Assembly: GCF_002127325.2 (NCBI RefSeq)
Contig: NC_035443.2
Coordinates: 120,804,462-120,868,461, forward strand
DNA: 64,000 nucleotides
Direction of reading: 5' to 3'
Origin: Helianthus annuus
Lineage: Eukaryota; Streptophyta; Magnoliopsida; Asterales; Asteraceae
Positions 55,944 to 64,000 of the stretch are shown in pieces (positions within the stretch are counted from its first letter, which is position 1; each line of letters starts with the position of its first letter). The translations under genes and the position numbers were made by a program. The notes below the pieces were generated by a model. That model worked only from the letters and a program-made list of their open reading frames with translations. It was not told the DNA's origin and made no database searches.

Positions 55944-57907
55944 AAAAACCTGACTTGCCGGAGATCCCAAGATGGTATCGTGGATCATGAATCGGCACAT
56001 TTCTTGAGAAATTTCACTTTGGTGATTTTTCGATTTACATGTGGTAAATCAGGGACATTAAATTGTACTTGATTTTCTGCAGATGGATTATGTTAAAACT
56101 GGAAATGATATATCTTTAAAATGTTTGAAGATAACAAGATGATGAGATAACCCCGAACCTACAAATAGTTGGAACACAAACTAATTTTTCCGGAAAAACC
56201 ATTTTGATTAAAACAAACTTAAGTGTTTTGAAATCATTATGGGAAAATAGTTTGTTGTGAGGGGGAGTTCTGATTGTTTTTGCACGAGAATGGTGAATTG
56301 AGGAAATTCACATAATGTTGTTAAGTTTCTTGTATAGTTTGTTTTCAATTTTTCTTCAGAAAATCAAAATTGAAACATATTTTGATTTTAGGGGGAGTAT
56401 TAAAATTTTGAAAAATTTAAAAAAATTGAAAAATGAAAATGAGTTTTGTTGCAAAAAGAGGAGATGATAGTACATTGGTGGACTATCACAGCATGCTAGA
56501 GATTTGTAAAGACAAAATTGTTTTTAAACAAGTCTTACTAATGATGTGTCAGTAGGCTTCACACAGTTAGTAAATTGTATTCGAGATATAAACATAAAAT
56601 CAAAACTTACTTATTTTGTGGGGAACACTACTTGGATATATAGGTAACCCCTGAAATCTCGTCTGAAAGGTTTCTTATTCTGGAATACTAGGTTCTTGTA
56701 CTCAATTGATGTCTGGGGTATTATTCCGGGACTTCTGCTGAACGGTAGTTCTGACCTAGTCCCTGGCTAATACTTTCTTCATATGCTTGAAACATAGCAT
56801 AAAGCCCTCAGCTGATTAGACAATAAAATTGATGATCAGTTGTTGTAGCTGAAAAGATCCTCTAAAGGGGACCCACTGCTAAGTCGAAGCTGATATCTCT
56901 CTGCTGAACGGAAGTTCTGACCTGAGATCCCTCAGTTCTCGCATTTTTCCCCTAATTTATATACATATATCATTTGTAGTTATACTTACCTGTAGATCAG
57001 AATATTGGGATCTGGATACGGGAGTATATTCAAGAGGTGGGACACTCAAATAAGTTTAAGTGCTAATACATTAAATATGTATCTTGAATCAATTGAAAAT
57101 TTGTGTAGAGGTTTAAGTGGACAACAATACTGACAATCAGAAGTAAATTTGTTTTTAACATTTGCTGATTAATCAAGATCAACGGTGTTGGTGATATGTC
57201 TCAAAAAACCGATATGATCCTCTTGCACAATCTCTCAAAAATAGTGTTCATTTCTGTATTGTTCAAAATTCAAAAATCCAAAAATATTGTATTTTTGTTT
57301 GATATTTGAAAACTACAAAAAGATTTTCGACAACAGAGTGTGAAGAACTGATTTTTGTCATTTCAAGTGCTAAACATGTTGAACTATTGGTTTGAGAGAG
57401 AGTGTTAAATTGTGAAGATTTGAAATGCAAATTTGGTTCATTAACTTGATGAATAAGTTGAATGGTAACCTACAGTTTGATCTTCATAATTTTTCTTATA
57501 TGATTTGTTGATTCATTAAGTTGAATTGCAAATTGTATTAGTTTGTAATAGTATATTTGAGTTTTGCAGGTTTCTGATCCTGTTGCTACGAATAGCCAGG
57601 AGACACATCAGAACCAGAGGTGAGCTTAAACAGAGAAAGCCAGGAGTTGATTTCAAAGGTGATAACGATTTCCAGACAGAGATCTCAGCATTATGTTAGG
57701 GGGAGTCTGATGAAAGTTAGAGCCAGAGAATGATCCAGGCATATGATTCCAGGAAGGAATTCCTGACGAAGATATTATTCCAGGCTGAGTTCCTGAAGAT
57801 TGATAGAATGAAAAAAAGAGAAGCCCGAAGACTGATCAAGACTGAAGAACTGAAGATAGCATTGTTGTGACTCGATAGTCGACTCCATCAACATCTGAGG
57901 GGGAGTC
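55944..57907 (+). other. Conserved 3' non-coding region of element 3
   Basis: GGGGGAG tracts occur near 56261, 56391, 57697 and 57898, the last abutting the 3' LTR. It shares ordered phrases with 42207-43792. No open frame. Confidence 0.75.
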
Positions 57908-58438
57908 TGTTGGTGCACTACATCTGCTGATTACGTCTTGTATCGAGTCATTGTCTTAGAACGTTAGATCTGGGCTCGAAATACGAGAAATAGTGAGATT
58001 GTATAGGTTTTAGATAGTTGGGTCGCTCTTAGAGTCAAATTTAGGTTCATGGATCGCTCATTGGACCATTAAGAGTTTGGACCGCTCGAGCGGACATGTT
58101 TGGACCGCTCGAACGGCAAACCAGCTTGGACCGCTAATATGGCTTGTGTGTTGGACCGCTTTAGTGTCAACAACATGGACCGCTCATTGGACCATGTCCA
58201 ATAAGCGGTCCCAGCACTCTATATATAGTTCAAAAGGCGATCTCAGTTGTAACGTGGAGTAGAAATCGTGCCGAAGGTCTGCCGGTGCGAGATTTGAGCT
58301 GTAAACGTTTGAAATCAATAAACAAGTAGTTAAAAAGTGATTTGCCTGCTGTTTCTACCTTAGTTTCTTGTTATTCCGCACCTGAAACCAAGGAGAAAGC
58401 CTCTGAACGACTCGTTCGGGTCAGCACACGATCCTACA
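57908..58438 (+). repeat. 3' LTR of element 3
   Basis: 531 bp, near-identical to the 5' LTR. Confidence 0.92.
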
Positions 58439-60336
58439 ATCCAACACCGTACAGCAACACTTTATTGATTTTAGCATAATCAAATTTACAGTTTTAAGAT
58501 GGTTTATTTGTGTCGTTCTTTTTATCGGTAAAACGCCAAAAAAGATAACATTTTGGCTGAAAGAGTATAAAATCATTAATATTTTTACTGCATAAGATGG
58601 ACAAAAATTATAGAAAAAGAGGTTGATTTCATACGAAAATCGAAACAGCCAGTGAAGATGCTTCAAAAGAAGAAAGAGAATGGTGACAGTGAAAATTAGA
58701 AGATCAATATTTATTTTGTTTAATTTTCTTTTTCAGTTGATGGTTATTTAATAAACAACGCCATATCTAATAAAAACGCCAAAAAAGCAAATGTCTTACA
58801 CCTTTGGCGTTTATCAAACCATCTTAAAATGACTTTGGACAAGTATTATAAATTTTTTTTATGTATTCTTTTTTTTATTTTCCTTTTCAGTTAATTGTTA
58901 TATATAATAAAACGTCATATATAATAAAAACGCCAAAACAGCCAAAATGCTTTTTAAACGATATCATCCAGTTAAAACGCCCCACCAAAAACTCCCAAAC
59001 TATAATAAAATTAGTTTAAAAAAGTATTATAAAAAACACAAAAAAATAAAAAATAAAAAATAAAAAATAAAAAAACAAACTTGAAAATGTAACTAGAAAC
59101 AGTAACTTCAAATCAGAAAAACTGAAGATAGGGAAAATTTATTATATTAGAATCTAAAACGCCAAACTTGAAAGATGAGACGTGTTACAGACTTCAGAGA
59201 TAAAGCTTGTCAAAAACAATAATTACAAACAGTAACTGAAAAGACGAATACTTTATTATAATAACGCACCGCCTAACTTACACGCCAAAAAGAGATCCTA
59301 TAAAACGATACATCTCAGCAACTTCCATTTGATCAAACAAAAAAAAAAAAAAACAAACGCCAATACTACTAAAATACCACTCACTGTAAAACGCCAAAAA
59401 AATCAAGATGGCTAATATGCTTTCTTGGATATTCAGTATTGTTATTCGTCAAGTGTCACTGAATGAATTGTTAGGGAGGCAAGTAACTCAGTAGGATTTT
59501 GCTGCATGAGATGGACAAAAATTCAAGAAAAAGATACTAATGCCAGTCATATGGCATTTTGTATTTTTTGTTCTTGAAGAAGGCTTAGATGAGGAGAAGA
59601 GATCAATGACACTGAAGAGTGGGATGATGATAAAGATGAAGATCAACATGAAGAAAAAGCGAAAAACCCACCCACACGTCATAGATCTATGTCCCCAAAC
59701 ATCCAGAAAAAAAATCCACTACAACAGACGAGCAGGCAAAATAATCAAACCGATGGGTTTGTTAAGTTTTACATAAAACGCCATATTTTGGTGTCAGTTC
59801 TTGTACTACTAAAGAACAGAGAGACTTATGACAGTGAATATTGTGAAGAGAGATCTGATTAGCATTTTCAATTTATTTTCTTCGCTTGTACTTTTTTTTA
59901 CTGTGGCTGAAATATAATCCAACAATTGTAAAACGCCAAGATAACCCAAACGCCAAAGTGTTTATAAAATAATAATAGACAATGAGCCATCTTGTTTAAA
60001 ACCCCTTTAAAAAACGCCATTCAAATAGATTTCCTACCCCCGGGCTCCAATGGCATACGTTGTGAATAAACGCCATAAACGCCAAAATGTTGATACAATG
60101 GAACCATTAAAACGCCATTAATTATTGAATTTGTTTAACGCCAAAAATCTCAAAAACCAAAAATTAAAACAACATTGGGAAAAAGCGGAACAGGAAAAGC
60201 AGAAGATGAAAGGACAAAAAAGCCCCTCCGCCCTTTTCTAAGCGGCGTGACACGTGTTGGGCAAGGAAGCGTTCTCACCTTCTCACACTTTTGAGCATTT
60301 TCTACTGATCCCCTTTCTATATACATATATATATAG

Positions 60337-60678
60337 GGTTAGTTTAACGTACAATATCCCTTATCGTACAATATGTACGCGCTCATCTCAGCCATCAGAT
60401 ATTCATCTCACGTTGAAATCGCATGTTGGTTTTTTTGTAACAATTTCGCATGTTGGTTTTTTAACATGCGAATACATCAAAATTACCACATGCGAAATTG
60501 TTACAAAAAACCAACATGCGATTTCATCAAAATTATCACATGCGAAATTGTTAATAAAAACCAACATGCGATTTTATCAAAATTATCACATGCGATTTCA
60601 CATATGCTATTTTATAATATGCGATTTCACTATATCGTACGTATTGTACGTTAAGGGATATTGTATTTTACACTTTCA

Positions 60679-60679
<1 letters not shown>
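60337..60679. mobile_element. TA-flanked inverted-repeat element, 'cgtac' family with ACATGCGA words
   Basis: The left end (TTTAACGTACAATATCCCTTA, CGTACAATA) is the reverse complement of the right end (ATTGTACGTTAAGGGATATTG). The interior has about ten ACATGCGAAATT/ACATGCGATTT words in both orientations. (TA)n lies on both sides. Confidence 0.82.

Positions 60680-60749
<70 letters not shown>
60680..60749. repeat. 70 bp (TA)n tract
   Basis: Pure TA run between two inverted-repeat elements. The long frame at 60254-60805 runs through it and is spurious. Confidence 0.97.
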
Positions 60750-60754
<5 letters not shown>

Positions 60755-61048
60755 AGGTTCATGCGACAACCACCCTTATTGCGAGAACCGCGAGAACCAA
60801 TGTGAACACAAAATAAAATCTAAAAAAAAATAAAAAAAGCACTCAAATTTTTTTTAAATATTTTTTTTAACAAAAAATTGCTATATTTCTTACAAAAAAA
60901 AGCATTTTTTTTTCGAGTAACAGTTATCCATGCACATGTGCATATGTATCATTACTTCGACAAATTCGGTAATATGTTATCAGGAATAGACAATTGCACT
61001 TTAATTTACAATACCATCTGTAATACACTACTTTTTTACATTACCAAT
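60750..61048. mobile_element. Left half of a 'gagaacc' foldback element
   Basis: It matches the left half of the element at 6948 (GCGAGAACCGCGAGAACC, GCACATGTGCATATG, 'tacattaccaat') and is cut at 61049 where LTR-like sequence begins. The right half is not in the window. Confidence 0.75.
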
Positions 61049-61347
61049 TGTTAGGGATAGAATTTCATAGCCTGTGGATCACGGATCCTCAAGTGTAGCA
61101 TGGATCACGGATCCTCAGTTCATTTTGAATTAAGGATCCTCAGGAGACGCTGCGGGGATAAGGATCCATGATCCTCATTATTATTCTAACTTAACAATTG
61201 TTTCCATCACCTTTTGGCTTGTTTTGCAGGTATGTTTCGAAGAAGACTTATTCCATGCGAGATTCCAGGGGAATATGCTCTACATTTTTAACATGTGCAC
61301 GAGCTAGTTACCGTTAGTGGTGATCATGGGTGATGGGCAGATTTTTC
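61049..61347 (+). other. LTR-like sequence with GGATCC words (element 5, partial)
   Basis: It begins TGTTAGGGATAG. The first 150 bp repeat GGATCACGGATCCTCA and AAGGATCC variants about seven times, in the style of the word arrays in the other elements. The other end is not visible; element 4 appears to be inserted at about 61347. The assignment as an LTR is inference. Confidence 0.45.
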
Positions 61348-61822
61348 TATAGGATCGTGAAACGACCTAATGAGTCGATCAGAAGAGTGCCCAGACTAAA
61401 TCAGAGGCGGAATTCATTGATTCAGTCTTTGTTTAGCTTGTTAAACACTGAAAATACAATTTACTGTCTCCTGTATATATCAGAACGTGATTACAGGCTT
61501 GGAGACACCTCGACAACACCTCGGTGTCAGAAACAAACAACTGAACTACTACTCCTGATTCCGCTCATACTGCCCCTATATATACACCTTCTGATTTCGC
61601 TTGAACATGTTTCAAGCGAAATCACTCTTTATCAATTCAAGCGGAATCAGTTGTTTATCTTCGAGCGGAATCAGACTTTTATGTGATTTCGCTTGAAATG
61701 ACCATGTGTCATTTCAAGCGGAATCACCCCTAATTCTCACTTTTTCGTTTTACGTGCACTGTACAATCAGTTCTAAACTAAGACTCGAACGAAGATGAAG
61801 TCGACAGACAACTGCACCAACA
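61348..61822 (-). repeat. 3' LTR of element 4
   Basis: Starts TGTTGGTGCAGTTG on minus. It holds about six ATTTCGCTTGAAAT/TTCAAGCGGAATCA words in opposing orientations and a TATA-like site near 61575 (minus). Confidence 0.8.
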
Positions 61823-63181
61823 GACTCCCCCTTGAATGTTGACGGAATCTTCAGTGAGAGTCTTCAACATGACGACTCTTCCATCTTGATCGGTCTTCTT
61901 CAGGAATTTTCCTGGAGTCATATACCCGGATCTTTCTCTGGCTCTAACTCTCGTCAGACTCCCCCTTTCACCAAGCTGGGATCGCTGTCTTGAATTTGTT
62001 ATCACCTTTGAATGCCTTTAAACTTTGATCAACTGTGATTTGTGCGAAAACAACGCAGAATGTTTAAACATTAACAATCAGGTCGATGCTTCCGTATACG
62101 CAGAGAAAGTCCAATGTTTAAACAAAATAAAGAAACTAAAAACAAGTTGAAATTGTTTAGGCTTTAACCACCAGTTCGATACTCACGTATACGCAGAGGT
62201 GATCCAAAGCTTAAACGAAACACCAAAGAAAATAAATCAGAACGTTTAGGCACTAACATCTAGGTCGATACTCACGTATACGCAGAGGATGTCCAATGCT
62301 TAAACAAAATAAAGAAATAAAACAAGTTTAAATCTTTGCAAAAGAAATACACAATCACAGTATCATTTTCAGCAAAGTTGTGAAAGCTCACAAACTTAAC
62401 CAGTTTTTATGCTTTTTGGCATTCAGCGATTACTGAGCAGGCACACAATCAAGAAGGACAAAACTAAGTACTATGCTTTCAATCATGTTTTCTACTAGAA
62501 TTAGGCTTTTTCTTTATGTTTGTATCGTTATTGCAAATCTACTAGTCTAGCTGAGCCTATCGTCACATCCTTAGTGAGATCGTTTATCGCTTTAGGCATT
62601 ACATTTCTTTAGCATGCTTGTGATAGTCCACTGATTTTCTATCATTTCATCTTATATCAACAAAACTCATTTTTTAAATTTTTCAATGTTTTTGATTTTT
62701 CAAATTTTCAATTTTTTTTTAAAATTTTTACTCCCCCTAAAATCAAAATATGTTTCAATTTCGATTTTCTGCGAAAATTTGAAACAAACTGTACAAACTT
62801 AACAACTTGATGAGAATCACATCAACTCTCCATCCACTTGGCATAAACAATCAGAACTCCCCCTCACAAAAAACTATTTTCCCATTGTGATTTCAAAACA
62901 CTTAAGTTTGTTTTAATCAAAATGTTTTTTCCGAAAAATTAGTTTGTTTATCAACCACTTGTAGGTTAGGGGTCACTTCATCACTTTGTTTCGTTTAACC
63001 TCATGCAAATTTATCATTTTCCAGTTTTAAACCTCAACACCACTTGTAGAAAATCAAGTACAAATTAATGTCCTTGATTAACCACTTGTCGATCGAAATA
63101 TCACCTAAGTGAATTTCTCAAGAAATGTGCCGATTCATGTTCCACGCTTACCAACCTGGGAACTCCGACAAGTCAGGTTTT
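61823..63181 (-). other. Conserved 3' non-coding region of element 4
   Basis: Reverse complement of the regions after gag in elements 2 and 3. CTCCCCC tracts (GGGGGAG on minus) occur near 61823, 61960, 62732 and 62855. Repeated 'cgatactcacgtatacgcagag' phrases occur at about 62085, 62175 and 62265. Confidence 0.75.
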
Positions 63182-63395
63182 TCATTTAAACAGACTCACC
63201 CAAGCCTGACGATCCTTTGGTGATTTTGAATTCTTGTTCAACAATGGTGGAAAATTTGCATCATCCATTGTTAAACAAGAATTCTCCATTTTTACCTCAA
63301 CACATGGCTCTTCTGGCTTTACCACACCAGAATCATTGCCTGAATGTGGCTTGTCTGACTTTGATGTGTGACATCTGTGCTTGTGATATCATTTT
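63182..63395 (-). pseudogene. C-terminal fragment of element 4 gag
   Basis: The minus frame ending with TGA at 63182-63184 reads D-D-A-N-F-P-P-L-L-N-K-N-S-K-S-P-K then Q-A-W-V-S-L-F-K. It aligns to the last 60-70 residues of element 3 gag. The upstream part is missing. Confidence 0.8.
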
Positions 63396-64000
63396 ACAAA
63401 CTCTGAACAATACAATATTAATAAAACAATGTGTTTTGATCCCAATGTTTGTCATTTATGTTTGGTTTTGTGCCCATGTTGATTTTCGATCGATTTTTGA
63501 ACACTATATCGTTTTCTGGAAAGTTATACGCAAACTGATGCGTAAACACGATCAGTTTAACGCGACAAACACTCCGGAACATCATCATAAACTTAACATA
63601 CCTTAAATAACCTTTACATAACTTAGAAATAAGTTTTAAAGGCTTTGGTATGGCAAAAACAAGTTTATTCGCTCTCAGGGACTATTTGCGTCAACTTGCG
63701 AAAATCTGCCGTTTCGTAAGGCAACGTACAGTCCGGAACTTGATTATAAGTTAAACATACCATAAATAACCTAAACCTGGCTTAGAAATAAGCTTTGATA
63801 GGTTCGGTGTGCAAAAACATGCTTACATGATCTTACAGGGACTAAAAGTGTCAAAAACGGCGTAAGTTTGCATTTTCGTGCATATCTTGCGTTCTGGTCA
63901 CATCTGGACATCCAAAATTTTTGTACACACTAAAATATTTTTATTTTAGTGATCGGCATGCAAAAATTCCATTCGTCGCTTAATTTGGTTCGTTTTCGCA
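63396..64000. repeat. Imperfect tandem repeat, possibly LTR of another element
   Basis: A phrase of about 180 bp containing 'tccggaac', 'aacataccataaataacct', 'cttagaaataagctttga' and 'agggacta' occurs at about 63570-63690 and again at about 63730-63845. This style is typical of gypsy LTRs, but no end is visible before the window edge. Confidence 0.5.

Larger units (their letters stand above)
52253..58438 (+). mobile_element. Sirevirus-like gag-only copia element with duplicated leader (element 3)
   Basis: LTRs at about 52253-52783 and 57908-58438 (531 bp; TGTTGGTGCACTAC...GATCCTACA in the 3' copy). They are almost identical where compared. PBS TGGTATCAGAGC is at 52786-52797. A 591 bp tandem duplication copies part of the LTR, the PBS and the leader. 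The gag frame is broken by two stops; there is no pol. The 3' non-coding region is conserved with element 2. The flanks GTAGC and ATCCA do not match as a target duplication, possibly because the 5' edge lies within the host palindrome and is ambiguous by several bases. Confidence 0.87.
51809..60321. mobile_element. Large TA-flanked TIR element with dispersed AACGCCA motifs, split by element 3
   Basis: The left end has AACGCTCAAAAGTGTGAAAA then GGTGAGAACGCTT. The right end (60262-60312) has AAGCGTTCTCACC and CACACTTTTGAGCATTTT, the reverse complement. (TA)n lies outside both ends. The host-element parts (51809-52252 and 58439-60321, about 2.3 kb) carry about two dozen copies of AACGCCA and close variants and little else. 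A smaller palindrome around the insertion point (AATAAAGTGTAGCTGTATGG left, its reverse complement at 58445-58470) shows where element 3 entered. The weak frames at 59488-59776 are not convincing genes. Confidence 0.7.
61348..63395 (-). mobile_element. Truncated Sirevirus-like element, minus strand (element 4)
   Basis: On plus the order is LTR (61348-61822), conserved 3' non-coding region (61823-63181), gag C-terminus (63182-63395). Similarity to element 3 stops at about 63395, so the 5' part is deleted or replaced. The LTR end on plus is TATAGGATCG rather than TGTAGGATC, so the terminal base(s) have decayed. Confidence 0.8.

Noticed and set aside
59488..59776. Frames in the AACGCCA element (64 and 78 codons)
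   Set aside because: No motif, low-complexity Lys/Met or Phe runs, no relative elsewhere in the window.

Overview
This 64 kb window looks like repeat-dense nuclear DNA of a flowering plant, and I found no intact host gene in it. Nearly everything I can identify is a transposable element, and the elements are inserted into one another several layers deep. An Asteraceae genome (daisy/lettuce/sunflower family) is the best guess: the element around 25-32.6 kb encodes a protein resembling a retroelement family that I associate with Asteraceae annotations. That assignment rests on recall and no search was possible.

Layout. 0-8.3 kb is AT-rich DNA packed with non-autonomous DNA elements: a terminal-inverted-repeat (TIR) element with a GGT-rich core carrying a nested LINE fragment, several foldback elements, a Tourist-like MITE with a TAA target duplication, and three families of TA-flanked inverted-repeat elements. 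8.3-36.6 kb is bracketed by a Helitron-type 5' end (8294) and a Helitron-type 3' hairpin plus CTAG (36564). Its backbone carries captured, intron-split gene pieces, including one recognisable exon of a GDT1/UPF0016 membrane transporter at 10389-10439, and it is invaded by two LTR insertions. The first (11785-24190, minus strand) is a short-internal element whose 5' LTR is itself split by a young 9.2 kb Ty3/gypsy chromovirus (13841-23045, target duplication TTAAG). The second (25113-32593, minus strand, target duplication GTTGA) is a non-autonomous element with one long, nonsense-riddled reading frame.

36.6-46.1 kb holds an unrecognised stretch, then a 6.7 kb Sirevirus-like copia element with gag but no pol (37473-44215, target duplication GATTA), then a 5'-truncated LINE. 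46.6-49.4 kb is a four-copy tandem array of about 715 bp units, each with a foldback hairpin. 50.1-61.0 kb is a string of inverted-repeat elements separated by (TA)n tracts. The largest, about 8.5 kb (51809-60321), is studded with the motif AACGCCA and is interrupted by a second gag-only Sirevirus-like element (52253-58438). 61.0-64.0 kb has LTR-like sequence and a minus-strand, truncated third member of that retroelement group.

How the parts work together. No element here has an intact polymerase of its own. The only recognisable pol genes are the chromovirus (two in-frame stops) and decayed LINE fragments. The gag-only elements would need a helper in trans. The repeated large palindromes are plausible small-RNA sources, which is inference.

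Most notable observations: (1) three related gag-only elements keep a conserved 3' non-coding region with repeated polypurine tracts, while at least two of them carry completely different short palindromic 'words' in LTR and leader; (2) a 591 bp tandem duplication gives one element a second primer binding site; (3) five premature stops in one element are all one C-to-T change from a sense codon; (4) TA-flanked inverted-repeat elements sit edge to edge in (TA)n tracts; (5) a large element contains about two dozen AACGCCA motifs.
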